From Adenanthera pavonina (Eukaryota; Streptophyta; Magnoliopsida; Fabales; Fabaceae), in contig JAIVEN010000014.1 of assembly GCA_026686845.1 (NCBI GenBank), positions 11,208,001 through 11,272,000 of the forward strand: 64,000 nucleotides of DNA. The letters are read 5' to 3'. This document shows, piece after piece, positions 12,965 through 26,726 of this stretch. A program made the translations under genes and the position numbers. The stretch's first letter is position 1. Each line of letters opens with the position of its first letter. The notes below the pieces were generated by a model that was not told the DNA's origin, did no database searches, and saw nothing but the letters and a program-made list of their open reading frames with translations.

Positions 12965-15817
12965 TTAATCTTTACGATATCTTGCCCAAAAGCCCTTCTT
13001 CCTGACACAATCATTCTCCGAAAGGGATCGGGTCCACTTGGAGCCTAGAGAAAAGTGACGCCGCAAAAAGGGCTTCCCCAATGAGCTCCTTGCACTGGAG
13101 CTAGGCTCCATCTTTGGAACTTCCCCTCCCCATTCAATGTCTTTTCGCCTGTCAAAAACATCAAAGCCACCATCAACATAGCTATCAACTACACGGTTCT
13201 TTGATATCCTGTAGTTTTTAGCCTTCATCTCTGATTCCCCACGAAGAACAGCTTTCCTCGAAAACTTGGATAAGTGTTTCTCCCCAACCATACATATGGG
13301 ACATGCTGGATCATACTTATCTGCCTCTGCTGTCATAGTCTCTAAGCACTCGGCATGATATACATGACCACAGACCAGTACAGCAACAGCTGAGAGGTCG
13401 TTGCTGGCAATGAGTTTCTGGTTGCCCCATGCAGATCTCTCACTCAACAGCTTTGAGCAAGCCCCGCAAGATTGCAGATCCATGGAAGGAGAATATGAGA
13501 ACCTACTACTGGATCCACTTATCTTGTGACGACCTGAACCAAAGTACTCACTATCAAAGGACCACCTTTCCCTCTGAGATGAGGCCACTAGCTCAGAAAA
13601 GGTGCGCATAGACCACCCATCAGACGATCCACATTGGGATCCAGCTATGTCATTGCTGCAATTGGAGAACACAAATGATGGCCTTCCCTCAGAAATTGAG
13701 TTGTCTGGTGATTTCAATCCTAGGATCCTACTATCAGAAATCTGTCTCAACAATGGGTGTCCTGGAGAATGACGAGTCCATCTCGATGGCGTAGAATTGG
13801 GAAGATGATAATAAGTATGACTAGGCAAAGGATCCGTTGTAGGTGTTGAGAAACCCGAAGGCATGGAAAATGGAAGGTTTAGTACAGAAGACTCTGCAAC
13901 TTCTGATGATGCCAGATTCTTCACCTAAAGAATATAGAATTTCAGAGTAAGCACAGTGCCACAGGAATCGGATAAAAAATCAGATTATGAACCATAAAGC
14001 TCCCAGATCAAATTATGCAGTAAAAAAACTCACCACTGTAGAGTAATTGCTAGCAATGGATAGATCTGCAAGTAACACAGAGGAAGTAAGAAAAATCAAT
14101 CCCCGAATAAAACATTAACTGGAATCAACGATAAAAAATGCATAAAAGACAGCAAAATGAATCAAATGCCAAGAGAGCTAGCCTTCACAGAACATAAATG
14201 TGCTCCATTTGTTCCCTCCTGATTGCATTGATTCCAGGACCATCAATATATACATAAAAGTCAAATAAATTCTACTGTAGTTTCACTGTCTACATCAGAA
14301 AAGTTTTGTAACAGTGTGCAGAGAAATTAGAAATCCCTGTGGGGGGGGGGTGTTGTGGGGGATTGTCTGGTTCATCCAATAAACTGATGAATCAATTTAT
14401 AAGCCTTTATGCTAGATGAGAAATAATATTAGAAAATGGAGATCAAAGCAATACATACTTGACATGCATTACAAGAAGATTGCTGTAAAAAAAAAAAGAA
14501 AAATCCTTTGAATCAACAGACAATCCTAGACATAAAGCTAAAGAATGATGCAGCATCTAAAAAGCAGAATTCTTACAAAGAAGCTTTTAAGGCCGTCTAC
14601 TGGATTGTCAAATTCTACAGTCCCACCCAATAAAATGAATGAAGCGAGGCCCACTGATGACCTAGACAGTCGTAGACTAACTTTCCTGCCCCCTAATCAC
14701 TTAAAGGGTGAAATAGCTAAAGCATGTCTAAAGGCTATAGTAATAAGTATTATGCCAAGTTGTTCATTTTTTTTCTGGTCATTGACTCATTGTATAATGC
14801 CAAGGTTGAGTACAGCAGGAACAGCCCCATAGTTGGCTTCAGCCATAAGAGCCAAACCAAAAATTCCTATACAATTTAGGCTCCCTCAGATGGAAGAATA
14901 AAAGCTTGAGTAAGTGAAGACATTAAGATAATCATAACAATGAAAATAACTTATCCAGATCTAAATCTACTTTTCAACATAAAAGACTCTTATAAAACAA
15001 CATGATTGAAAATTGCACAAGACTCTTGAAATGAGATGGCAAAAAGAGAGACATTAATCTTCAAATGAGCCAGCAAGAAAATGTAGGATAGATATTCTGC
15101 AGGACAGAAGGAAGAAAGGTATAAGTTACTTCCTGACAGAAATATCTGGAGTGTATACCAGTAAAAGAAAATACAGCTATAACGTCCTCAGTTTTTAGAT
15201 CCAGTCAATATAGTATGATGTAATTTTAACAACAAAGACAGCCTTTAAAACAATTATTGTAATCAGAGAAGCATTCTCATGGACACTTGCTCAACTTAAG
15301 CCCACAAAAAAGAGATAAAGATGTTATTCAAATTTATCAAGTTTTCAGTACATTTAAGTGACCAGAAGTAAGGACAACTTGAAACGTTCAAACTTTCAAA
15401 AACAAGGGCCACCTATATATCCTAGCTAAGATGCATCATATGATGGGCATATGAGAGTAGAAAAAAGAGACAACATTAACATCTACCTGAAGATGGAGTC
15501 ATTGGATTTGCAACCAAGGTCTCATGAACTGGAGACTTCTGTGAAATAGGAGTAACAGAATTCTCCAGTGTGCTTCCCCCATCAGATAAATTGCCTCTTT
15601 CAGAACTTATTGACCCTTTTAACTCCATGCTAATATTTCTACTAACTCCATCAGATGAGTGATACAAATGATTCTGTGTTTCACCCGCAATACGTCCCCG
15701 TCTGTCCCATCGAAAACTCCATGATGGTGAATAAACAACATTCCTATGCAGACTTTCAACTCCGGTTCTGTTTGGAAGAGTATGATCCTTTGCAGCAACA
15801 CAACAAGCTGATCCCAT
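12965..15817 (-). CDS. RING-H2 zinc finger protein with acylated-type N terminus
   Basis: Three coding exons on the minus strand: 15817-15487, 14065-14034 (only 32 nt) and 13924-12965. They join in frame to 440 residues. The protein starts MGSACCVAAKD, a classic N-myristoylation signal (Gly2) with two cysteines that could be palmitoylated, so membrane association is likely. The middle is Ser/Pro-rich and low in complexity. The RING domain spans about residues 274-332: CGAC, then CGHVYHAEC (C, H, H, C) and CPIC, which is the C3H2C3 order of RING-H2 E3 ubiquitin ligases. The substrate is unknown. The start at 15817 is chosen because the ATG lies just after a leader acceptor site (15826) and opens the MGSACC motif. 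From memory it corresponds to Arabidopsis At1g75400/At1g19680. Confidence 0.9.
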
Positions 15818-17525
15818 GATAAAAGCTGACATGACAAAATTCAATGTAAGCAACTTGTGGACAGGAACAAAAATTACTAGGTACTGTATAGGAAGAGTTC
15901 AACACTTCATAAAGAAACATAGGTAAATATATACCAGTAAATTTATCCAAAAAAATCCAAAAGCCACCTCAATTTTCCACAACCAAATTGCAGTACTACT
16001 TCCTCCTGAAGAATAAACAAGGAGAGCAGATTAATTTGATATTTCATATTTCATGATAAGATAAGTCAAGCATCAACACCATCCAAAGACCAAAGCTTTA
16101 CCAACAGAACCCAACCAACTTGAAGTACAATTCAAGGCAACACAAGGCCTACAGCAATATAAGGAAAAACTCCGATTTGCATTGAATCTCCATTGACAAT
16201 TGAAGTATTCACTCTTCGCAAAATTTTGAATCATCTTGTAATCAGTTTGTTTGGGACCAGTTTGACACTTTGACTCAGTTTTCAATATATCATGACAGGT
16301 AGGAGTATTTATGAGCAAGCATATTGTTCCTTTAGTGAACGCATTAGAATTATATGTCATGTAGAATTAAAAAAAAAAATCCAAAATAAGCAAACTCACA
16401 ATTATATGCAAGGGGGCAAATAGTCATATGGACACCATGACAAATGAAAACATACACGTAAGACTATATTCTCCCAGAAAATTCATATTATTCATTATTC
16501 GTTGAAAGAATTATAGCCTCCATTATTGATTTTCTGCTTGTCCTCTGCTCTCATGTTAAATTTTCTCACACCTCAACCGTAGTCTGCAACATCTATATTT
16601 CTCTGCTATGCCTCCTAACATATGGAAATCATGCAGATGTTCATAGCCAAAGGGGACTTAGACTCATATTTAACTAGAGGGAGCTTGCAAAAGAACAAGC
16701 GCATTCATGAACATAAACTGTCACAGTGAATAAAAACGCCAGACCTGAAATATGGCAAAGAAACCACAACCATTCTGGCATCACTCCTTAATTTTGGAAT
16801 GGACGGCAATTATATCCATATGGCATCACCAATAAAACATGTCCCAAACCCAAAACTTACAGGTCGCCGCAACCCAACTAAAACCCACAAGCTAAAAACA
16901 TGATAAGTAAAAATGGAAAGGTGCGGCAGAGTAAGGTAAAATAATGAAGGCCACTAAACATTTTCCTCCACAAGAAGCAAAACTCCCAACCACCAATGAT
17001 GAAAAGAACATGAGTAAAAGAGAAATCAGCATCAACAACCAGGAGTCAAACACCACAAAAGGAAAATAAATATGAAAACACATTTAATTGAAAGCTTAAA
17101 ACGTATGTACTCTAAAGCCAATACTCCAAGGAATAGAAGAGACCCCCGAAAGCCTGGTAGCTATATCCCATGACCCGAATCCCATGTCTGTGAGACAGAA
17201 ACAGCGAAAATCGACTCTCAATGCCCAGGACGAGACAGTACTTTCGCAACGAAAGAGGAAAAAATGTTTAGGGTTTCGAAAAATTCCGACGCCCAGCTCT
17301 CAGCAAGGACGGGAGTCAAAAAGATAAAGTAAAATAAAACAAAAATAGAAGGAAAATGCTTGATGAATGGAAAAGCACAGCCAAATCTTACATCGTGAAA
17401 TTTCAGAGGTATGCGTCGAGGAAGAAAAGGAGGCGAAGTCGTGAATTTGGGGTTCGTCTGCTCAGTGGTCATGCGCAGCGCAAAGGAAAGGAGGCAACAG
17501 GTGGAGAAAGTGACGGTGGTTAAAT
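15818..17525 (-). promoter_or_regulatory. 5' leader, leader intron and promoter of the RING gene
   Basis: On the minus strand a good donor (CGAT then gtaaga, exon end 17392) and the acceptor at 15826 define a likely leader intron of about 1.6 kb, leaving 8 leader bases before the ATG. The upstream leader exon would begin near 17,500, with a weak TATTTAA-type box near 17,520. An ORF starting at 17472 (MTTEQTNPKF) runs across the leader exon and may be an upstream ORF or chance. Confidence 0.5.
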
Positions 17526-20500
17526 AACGTGGAGTCTGTTTAAGGTCGCGGAAGCAGAAAACGTCATCGTTATGACTCCGTCAAGATGTTCATGTGTAAG
17601 AAGAGTCCATGGAAATGGTGCACCCCTTTTTCACGTTCTCTCCTCTGCTTCTCAGCTTGTCTGCCTCCTCTTTTTCTCCGGGTCTTCGTTTTTGTTTTTC
17701 AGCCTTCCTCGTCTTTTTTTTCCTTTTCCTTTTTCTTTTTCTTTTATGTTTTACAGAATTTTTTATTTTTGAGAAAAAGAAATTTACTTGTCGAGAAAGC
17801 ACTGAAAACTGGAAAGTGAGAAACAGTGCGGGTGGGAAATGGCTGCTTTAGTTTCCTCCACGGACAGTGCGCTTGATAAGCGATAAGCTCCCTGTCCCGG
17901 CTTATCCCTATCTATTTGTGGACTATACCCCATCATTTGGAATTGGACTTCACTTATTTCTATCGCCTATCCAATAATAAGTTTCTATACTAATACTAAT
18001 TACTAGGAAACATCAATCACAGGTTCTTTTTTTGTATTACATTCATTATTTTATTGAATATTAAAAATTAAACCATTATTTTATTCTTATATGGAGCAAG
18101 AAAAGAAATTCATACAGCAACACTAGAGAGACACAAACGCAAAATAAATGAATAATTTAGTTGGATGAATTGAATTGGAATTACCGGCACTTGGATTGTT
18201 GGCAGCTATAGTTACAAAACTTGTCAGATTTTTCTAAGATGAAATAGTGTGAAATGCAAGAGAAATCTACTTTCGAGATTCAGGCCAGATTAAATTTCAA
18301 TTAGGAGAAGTTTTGACAATGTTGATTTTTAATTCATAAAACTCAAATTCAATCAAATCGTTGTTTAAAGTGTATTGAGTCATCTATCATGCATCAATCC
18401 ATGGTTGGTAAATTTTTTTTTTTTACAATAAGGATTTGAATTCTAGTTACTTTTTTTGGGCGGAATCTTAAATACTTATCATATTCACTTTTATCGTCTA
18501 ATTTATTTTCAAGTGATAAATAGATTTTAATTAATAAAATATTTAAATATATAATCAATATATCTATATAACATAAAATATATAACAAATCATATTATTT
18601 CTAAGTAATAAACAGTATAAATTATTTTAAGCTTGTGTAATTAACATACGCTTTATACAGTTTGATTACCTTTTAAATTCAGAATATTTATTTTATGAAT
18701 TCAACCATTTGTTAATCTCAATTAAATTATTAAATAATTTGTTAATATATACTATTTATCACCCAAAAAATGGATCTAATTGCTATTTATTTTGCCTTTA
18801 GGGTTTGTTTGGTTGGAGGTTATTGGGATTTTTTTAAGGGGAGGGGAAGAAATTGGAGAGGATTAAATCTCATTCCCTTATTTGGCTAAAAAAAATTAAA
18901 GAGAATGAGGGCAATTTAATTCTCTCAAATCCCCTCCCTCCACCCCTTTATAAATTTTCTTAAATTGGGATTTTTTTTAAGGGGAGAGAGTATTTATTAC
19001 TCAATTCCCTCTAATCATTTTCTAAACTAAACAAGATTTTATTAAAATTCTTTCAATTTTCTCCCCTCTAATTCTACTAAACAAGAAAATTTTAAAATTT
19101 CTCTAATTCCTTCCCCTTCAATTTCCTACATTAAAATTCCTACAATCTCTTCACCTCCAATCTACTTAATTGAACCATTAGTAGTCAGTGGAGCTACGTT
19201 GGGGTCTGGAGCTCGGGATTCCTGAAATGGGCCAGGCCCACTTTTGTCCTACTCGTAGATTGTAACAGCGGGGCCCGATGTCTTGTCCGTTTTGAGCCGG
19301 AGCTTTTTCTCGTGTTCCATCAAACAAAAATTAAAAAATTATTCCTACTTTTGAAAATCGTACCAAAAAACAAATTTTTTTGAAAAGCTCATTGATAATA
19401 ATATTATTGATACATGAAAGCTAAAATTTTTACAAATAGACCGACTGCAAAATTTTATTTCGAATGCCTTTTTTTTTTTGGCCGACCAATGCCTTGTCAT
19501 AATTTACCCATTATATGTGTTCGTAGATTTCTCAACTTTATGTTGGCCACAAAAAAATAAAAAAATAAAGATTTCTCAACTTTAAACATACTCAATTTTG
19601 AAACGGAACCCCGTACCAGAAACGCTTATAAATAATTGCAAAACTAACGACACTCACATTTTGCAAGTTTTTCCAATGATTATCGCATTCAACCTCGGAT
19701 TAAGGAGAAAAGACCCATCATGATCTCATCATATTTTTGTTCAAAAGACCACTTTTCGGTGTCACTTTGATTTTGTTCTTTATTTCCCTTACCGCTGTTA
19801 AAACTTTTTTCTTCGTATTCTTTTTTTTTATTTATTTATCAAATCTTCTATACCTATTTCAATTTGCGTCTTTGTTAGCTTTTCGTAATCAGAAATGGCT
19901 TACCTCCGTCTCAATAATAATAATAATAACAATGATGATGATGATGATAATGAAAATGATGGTTTAAGACAACTTTTGAAGGAACACAGATCAATATTTT
20001 CCTCTATATAAAATGTGGAAAAATAAAAATTCAGCCATCGGTTAATTGCTCACACCACGCCCTTCATGAACAAATCATTTCATAGAGGCAAAATATAAAC
20101 AGCTTTTTTCTTTAAATTGTTAATTAAAAAAGTTAATGAAATATTCCTCAGACTCTTGTATTAAGAAAAAAATAACTCTTCCGCTCATTTTGTATTATAG
20201 TGGGAAAAAATACAAATAATCTATTATTCTAAGTGACAAAGTTCATTATTGTCAAAAATGAATAAAGTTGAAGAAGAATTATTGTCTTGTCTCCCTTTAA
20301 ATGACACACCATAAATATATTATTTTGTTGATTTGATTTCTTTCAATTTACAGAAACAGGTTACATGGAAGTTTCGGATCAAAGAAAAAAGAACAAAATC
20401 GTTAAGTTACATAAATCTTAAAGTCAGATTTCTAAAGTTGCAAGGTGCGCGCGCGCGTGTTTCTTAGAGGAACGGGAAGACGTGGAGATGTTAAAGTTAA

Positions 20501-20639
20501 ACCACTTCGTTAATTCGAGTGAATTAGAAGTGTTCAAATGTACACCACGTTTTTTTCCATCACCTTCACATTTTTTTAATCCTGTTTAAGTATTTTATAT
20601 ACGTTCATCCGTTTATAAATACATTTTTATTTAAAAATA
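17526..20639. other. Intergenic DNA without a recognised gene
   Basis: This is AT-rich sequence with a MITE (listed separately), an AAT/GAT microsatellite at about 19,912-19,960 and a short GC alternation near 20,447. Short ORFs between 17,570 and 17,850 are made of a polypyrimidine tract and are not credible proteins. Confidence 0.5.
18801..19177. mobile_element. Tourist-like MITE (PIF/Harbinger type)
   Basis: The element starts GGGTTTGTTTGGTTGGAGG. Its far end, read on the opposite strand, is TGGTTCAATTAAG followed by GATTGGAGG. It is flanked by TTA on both sides (18798-18800 and 19178-19180), the target duplication of PIF/Harbinger elements. It is 377 bp long and non-coding. The terminal repeats are decayed, so it is old. 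Confidence 0.6.
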
Positions 20640-20915
20640 ATATTATTATAAAGATTTTATATATCCATTTAGAATATTATTTATCTAAGACTGAGTCATA
20701 ATTTCTATTTATTTTATTTAATTAATTAAAGAACTATTCCTTTTAAGGTTGGAGCTTTTATATAAATATCTCCATGTGAATGCATAAAACATACTTTATT
20801 TTTGTATCTTTATGTTCATTCTCTCTCAAATTCTCTCTATTTTCTATCTCTCTCAAATTCTCTCTATTCTTTATCTCTATCAAATTCTCTCTATTCTATA
20901 GTTTATTTTATAATA
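20640..20915 (+). repeat. Left LTR of the copia element
   Basis: It is alignable to 25795-26014 through the shared blocks aagattttat/aaattttaga, ataatttctatttat and ttaattaattaaa, and the pyrimidine-rich R/U5 part. The boundaries are approximate because the LTRs have diverged. Confidence 0.65.
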
Positions 20916-23298
20916 CCTTATCATCACTATTTCGCTACAAGATCTTATATGATATCTATTATCAACTTCTTCATTTTCTCCTTTTTCTTCTAAATTAATT
21001 ATTTATAGTGATTTTGGGTTAATTTTTCTAGTTAAAAAAATTTGAAGTATAACACAATTTAATTGAGATGTCACATCCAGAAGTATGAGCATAATTTAAT
21101 TTCTTTAGCAATTTGATCCTGAAGTTATCTTCACAAAATACAAAATAAATCTTGAAGCTATTCATATTTAATATAAACTAGATCTTAAAGTTATCTACAT
21201 TTCAAGCAACTTAATTAAGATATCAATCATATCTAGAAATATAAGGCACAATTTCATTTATCTACAAAGTGGATCTTGAACTTATCCGTATATTATATAA
21301 AATAGATTTTGAAGTTATCCACATAGAATCTAAATTGAATCCCAAAGTTATCCACGTAGAAAATAAAAAGTGGATCTTGAAATTATCCATAATTTATTCT
21401 TTACCTATTTATTCGTTAATTTTGCTTATTTATTCAATACCTATGCAAACTTATTTATGTTTGAAACTCATTATAGAAGCATGAAATTTATTTTAGATTA
21501 TATTGTAGATACATATTTGAAATTTGTTTTAAATTATATCATGGATGGATTAGAATTTGTTTTATGTTTCAATGATAGATTTTGTAAATTTGATTAATGT
21601 TATAATTTAAAAATAAAATAAAATGTATGTTAGTATCGCCAGTGACGAAACTTGCTCTTACTGTCACTAGCTTCGATTTGGCCATTTGCTTGTAGTGGAG
21701 AAGCGGTGCAGCTATCTTTTTCTTGGTTAGGGTCCGTGGACACCAATAGCATCTTGGGTAAACTTAGACTTATCGACCCACATGTTTTCAAAAATATAAT
21801 TCGATCCTTAAATTTTTTTTATATAATGTATTTGAAACAATTGAATTCATGATTTAGATTATTTCACAAACACAATTGACTAATGACAGTGTTCCCAATT
21901 TTATGCAATAATGAGTTTTTAATTTTTCTAGCATTAATGACTAAATCTCTTGGTTGTGTTTTAATTTCAATTATAGGTCTCCGTAAATTTGTTTTCCCTG
22001 AAAATTTAAGGATGATGTAAGCTAGGATCAAGGTTTGTTTACAATTTATTTGGGCCCATTATTATTTACAGCAAAATTGAACTTGGGATCATATTTTTTT
22101 TTAACAAAATGGTTTGGTCTATTTAATTAATTAGGAACAACTATTTTGGACATGTTTAATAGATTAGAAAGGTTACAATTTTTTTGGATAAACAGGTAAA
22201 ATAGAAGTTTAAGTAATTTTTAATTTGAGTGTTTTCTAAAAGTACCTATTTGACATTATTTTGTAGTACTATTATGCTATAATATATTGAGGTTGCAATT
22301 TAGCTTAAATATGATGAAGCTGGGTTGGTTACAAGATGTGACAAATATATCAACTTATGAACAATGAGACCCTGGTCCAGAGGCTATCAGGCATAGCAAT
22401 TAAATGAGCAATAAGATGAAAAATTATTATTAATTGATATTAGTTATGCTTTGAAAGTTGGATAGCGAAATTGTATAATGCAATAATGCTAATGGTAAAT
22501 GATTTCTTTTGGTATATTCATTCATGGAAGCTTTATTAGGATCTTTTATAAGTGATAATGATGAATTTGTATAATGCAATTGAATTAAGGTTGCTTTACA
22601 TGTATTTTATCATTTATCCCAATGTTTCCAATTTTATGTATTTTTTTATTGGAATTTATCTTTGTATGTATTTTTCTTTTTTTTAAGAAAAAGCATATTA
22701 GTAATTTTTTCCTCATGATTATTTTAAAAAAAAGGGATTTGAGAATAGCTATTTCTACGGATAGTACCAACATTAGTTATAAGGATATATGTCTTTATTG
22801 TGCTACAACCAAACAAGTTTAAAGAATATGAAATATTTTTCAAATTTAATGATGCAAGAATCCTATGTTAACACTATATTAGGTAATACAAAACTAATTG
22901 AAAACTCCAGAAAAGCCAATTAATTTAATGTTAGAGATGAATAAAACTGCAAATTGATAATATATTATATTTCTCTAACTCTTATCTTATAGAAACTTAT
23001 TAAGTATCAAAGATATCCGCAAAAAATGGATATCATATGGGGGATAACAAATAAAAAAAATGTTAAATATATTTATATTACAATAATTATTTCGAATGAA
23101 AAATGTGTATTTAAAAGATCACATGCATTTCCTTCAGTTGGTATGACAATATATATTAATACAATTGAATCACATGCCATTGTAGATAAGAAGTTTACAA
23201 ATCATAATATGTTTCTTATTTGAGACAACTGGTTGTGCCATCCTAAATCAATTATGATGTAAAAAATAAGTGAGATTCTTGTCATCTCTTAAGATTTA

Positions 23299-23520
23299 AT
23301 GTTAGAATTTAAATAATTTTCTATTATTTAGAGTCTCTTAACTTTAAGAATAAGTAATTGCCTATTTCTTATTATCCTTTAATCATTTTAGAGGGTTCTA
23401 GGTATCTTTAGAAATAGATATATTGTGACTTGAGAATTAAAGAAGAATTTTGGAATAAAGAGTGAATTTTCTTGCAAACTTGTGAGTTTGTGTGCTTCCT
23501 TGTGTTGTTCTAGAAATACA
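23299..23520 (+). repeat. Possible solo LTR nested in the copia element
   Basis: A segment beginning tgttagaatttaaataat and running to ttgtgttgttctagaaatac has LTR-like composition: a TG start and a 3' part with cttgcaaacttgtgag. It interrupts the copia coding remnant just after the GAG-preintegrase fragment. I found no second copy in the window, so this rests on style and position only. Confidence 0.35.
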
Positions 23521-25794
23521 AGTTATTGACTTATCCAAGAGAATTATCAACCTTTGGTGGTGTCTCATGTCAGGGATCTTATTGCAAGATATCAAGGGTC
23601 CTTACTCATTTGATCTTAACTTGGTTCTATCCGAGTTTTCCATTTCCGCAATATGCATGGGTCTCTTGAGCATTAACTCGTTGTATCTACATCACATGTT
23701 TACTAACCCGAAAACAATAACAAAAACATATGTACCAACTGCTAATATTCCAGTAAAAATTGATTTTTTTGTCAAACAATCAAAATTTGAAGCACATATA
23801 AAGTGTGTCACACTCATTGGTTCTAAAAATATAAATTACTTGAAAAAAAACAGAGCAAGAAATAAAGATGACCCATTCAAGAATAGGATAACTCCAAAAG
23901 AGTGTCCAAAAATAGCTCCAGAAGATTCCTCAGATATAATTAAAGATTTTATTCCAGAAGAAACTCAGGTACATAAAAATTGTGAGAATAATGAGATTTC
24001 AATAATTATGTTATGAATTGAATATGACAGAATCAAAATAAAGTGAACGTTGATGATAATTTTATACATAATATAGCACGTAATGTAACATGTGACAATG
24101 ATCATGAACCAAAATATGTTAAGGAATATAAACGAAGAGGTGATTAGTTAAAATGAAAAGATACAATTGAGGTAAAACTAAATACACTTGCTAAGTGAAA
24201 GATTTTTGGACCTGTAGTCCGCACACATGAAGATGTGAAGTCAGTTCAATATAAATGGGTTGTTGTGAGAAAACGAAATAAGGATAGTGAAATAATGACT
24301 ACTAAGTACGACTTGTAACACAAAGATTTGGTAATGATTATGAAGAGATATATTCTCATGTAATGGATGTAATTACTTTTAGATATCTAATTAATTTGAT
24401 AGTAGATAATAAGCCTGACTTGCGTCTAATAGATGTTATTACAGCCTGTATGACTCATTAGATTATGAAATCTATATGAAAATCTTAGAAGGATTTACAA
24501 TGTCTGAAGTATATAAGTGGTAAAATCGTAATAGTGATTTTTTTTTTAGAGAAAGTTATAAGAATGACCCGATTTGCCCTTGTGCATTTATAAAAAGAAA
24601 TATATTAGAGCTTGTCATAATTACTATTTATGTAGATGATTTAAATATTATTAGAACTCTAAAAAAATTTCAAAAAACAGTTGATTGTTTAAATAAATAA
24701 TTTAAAATAAAAGATCATGGAAGAACCAAATTTTGCCTTGGTTTATAGATTAAGTATCTAAATGATGGAATTTTGGTGCCTCCAAGAAGTCTATGTAACA
24801 AAGGTGTTAAAATGGTTTTATATGAACAAGTTGCATCCATTATGCACCTGAATAGTCGTAAGATCACTAGATGTGAACAAAGTTTCTTTTAAACCTCGAG
24901 AAAAGGATGAAGAACTACTTGATCTTGAAATATCATATCTCAGTGCAATTGGAGCACTATTGTATTTCACCGGTTATGCAAGACCGTATATATCATTTGC
25001 TCTTGATTTATTAGCAAGAGATAGTTCTTCACTTACACAAAGATATTAAACTAAGGTTAAGCATATACTTCACTAGCTTAAAAGGTACTATGAATATGAG
25101 TTTGTTTTATTTAAATAGACCCAAGTTAAACTTGATTGGTTGTGCATATGTTGGATATTTGTTTGATCCTTATAATTGTTTTACATTTGATGGCACCAGC
25201 ATTTCATGGCAATATATGAAATAGACTAAATTAGCCATGTCACATGACCATTCAAAAATATTGGCATTACATTAGATAAGTCGAGAATGTATTTGGTTGA
25301 GAGTCTTGTTTCAATATGTAAAGACTTATGGTTTATCTTTAGGAAAAATAATATCAAAATGATCTTATACGAAGATAATATTGTGAATAAGAGGTACATT
25401 AAAAAAAATAAAACAAAACATATTTTACCAAAATTCTTCTTCATCATGATTTTCAAAAGAATGGTGGTATAGACATTCAGCAAATCCATTCACATGATAA
25501 CTTATAGCGAAATTGTTTACCAAGGCGCTTCCTATTGTATTATTTGAAAGCCTAGTATATAATATTGGATTTCGTCAACTCAAAGATCTTAATTGATATA
25601 CGCATTATACTCTTTTACTCTTGACTATGATTTTTTCCATTGGGTTTTCTGATAAAATTTTAAATGAGGCAATATTTGTTAGTGTATACAAAGAATAATG
25701 TACTCTTTTTCTTACTAGATTTTTGTCCCATAAGATTTTTCCTCGTAAATTTTTTAATGAAACACATTCTCTAATAATGGATATCCAAGGGGAG

Positions 25795-26014
25795 CGTTAT
25801 AAAAATTTTAGATGTTTATTTAGAATATTCTTACCTAGAGATAAGTCATAATTTCTATTTATCTTATTTAATTAATTAAAAAATTATTATCATTTCTATA
25901 ATTAAAACTCTAATATAAATACTCTCTTGTGGATGAATTTCCGCTCTCTCAAATTCTCTCCATTATTTGCTTCTTTCAAATTCTACCTATTCTATATTTT
26001 ATTTCATAACAATT
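25795..26014 (+). repeat. Right LTR of the copia element
   Basis: It follows the polypurine tract ccaaggggag and matches the left LTR in order and content. The terminal TG appears mutated to cg at the boundary. The right boundary is approximate. Confidence 0.65.
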
Positions 26015-26258
26015 ATGCCTTTTTACAAATTCTATATTTTATTTTATTTTACAGGAGAAGGTACGATAAAGAAATTTTAGGAATGAAAATAATGTTAACA
26101 CTTTACAATCGAAAAGCCACGGCAACAATATATATTGCATATAATAAACCACTCACAAGTCACGCACCGAAACCCTTTTCTATTTTCCAAACACCGACAA
26201 TATTTACTTAGTACTTAACACAGATTCCACCAACAAAACCCCCCACTTTAACCCAGGA

Positions 26259-26726
26259 TTACACAAATTCACACTGAAACATGTCAGCACAAGCCATAAT
26301 GGGTTGATTATGATACAGGGACACGTTCATGGGATTCACGAAATTCAGTGCCTCACTTGTTGCTACTGTTGTTCTTGTATCGAAGATGAGGTTAAGCATA
26401 TGATTCAGAGATTGAAGCCTTTGGCTTAGTTCAGCCATCTGTGCTCTCAAAATAGAATTCTCCGCCTCCACATTCTGACACAGTTGCGTCGTGATGTTTA
26501 TGGTGGCGACGAGTTCGCTGTTTTCCTTTCGCAGCTCCACCACCTGCAACACCATATCGTCCATGTGCTTCTGCTTTCGCATCCGAGACCGCCTCGCCGA
26601 TTCCCGGTTCGATTCCATCCTCTTCCTCTTTCTCTGCAACATCTCGAGGTGTAACTCTTCCTCGGAACCTGAGCTTTGAAATCTGTAATTGGACAGGCGT
26701 GAATTTCCAATCGACGAGCCCATCAT
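26259..26726 (-). CDS. bZIP44: Group S1 bZIP transcription factor
   Basis: This is an intronless gene of 155 residues. The basic region is KRKRMESNRESARRSRMRKQ (about residues 33-52), with the invariant NRESARRSR core (N-x7-R) that contacts ACGT-core DNA. A leucine zipper follows with long heptads (about 60-115). Small size, no introns and a leader carrying the sucrose-control peptide uORF place it in group S1 (bZIP1/2/11/44/53), which heterodimerises with group C bZIPs and adjusts amino acid and sugar metabolism under energy stress. The neighbouring RING gene points to the bZIP44-like member; the symbol is inferred from synteny recalled from memory. The start is the first ATG after the upstream ORFs (MMGSS); no ATG lies between the uORF stop at 26876 and 26726. 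Confidence 0.93.
   Translation of the reverse strand: MMGSSIGNSRLSNYRFQSSGSEEELHLEMLQRKRKRMESNRESARRSRMRKQKHMDDMVLQVVELRKENSELVATINITTQLCQNVEAENSILRAQMAELSQRLQSLNHMLNLIFDTRTTVATSEALNFVNPMNVSLYHNQPIMACADMFQCEFV

Larger units (their letters stand above)
20640..26014 (+). mobile_element. Degenerate Ty1/copia LTR retrotransposon
   Basis: The left LTR (about 20640-20915) and right LTR (about 25795-26014) share ataatttctatttat, ttaattaattaaa and repeated ctctcaaattctctc. A cttatcatcac sequence just inside the left LTR resembles a decayed primer binding site. A purine tract, ccaaggggagcg, abuts the right LTR. Inside are remnants in copia order: a GAG-preintegrase fragment (CHPKSIM, about 23,240), a linker region between integrase and reverse transcriptase (23,700-24,000), a reverse transcriptase fragment with YVDDLNII (about 24,630), and a C-terminal RNase H fragment (ISRECIWL about 25,280, then KALPIVLFESL about 25,530). 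Most of gag and integrase is missing and many stops are present. The element is dead. Confidence 0.85.

Noticed and set aside
17572..17851. Three overlapping ORFs upstream of the RING gene
   Set aside because: They are products of a long T/C-rich tract read in three frames.
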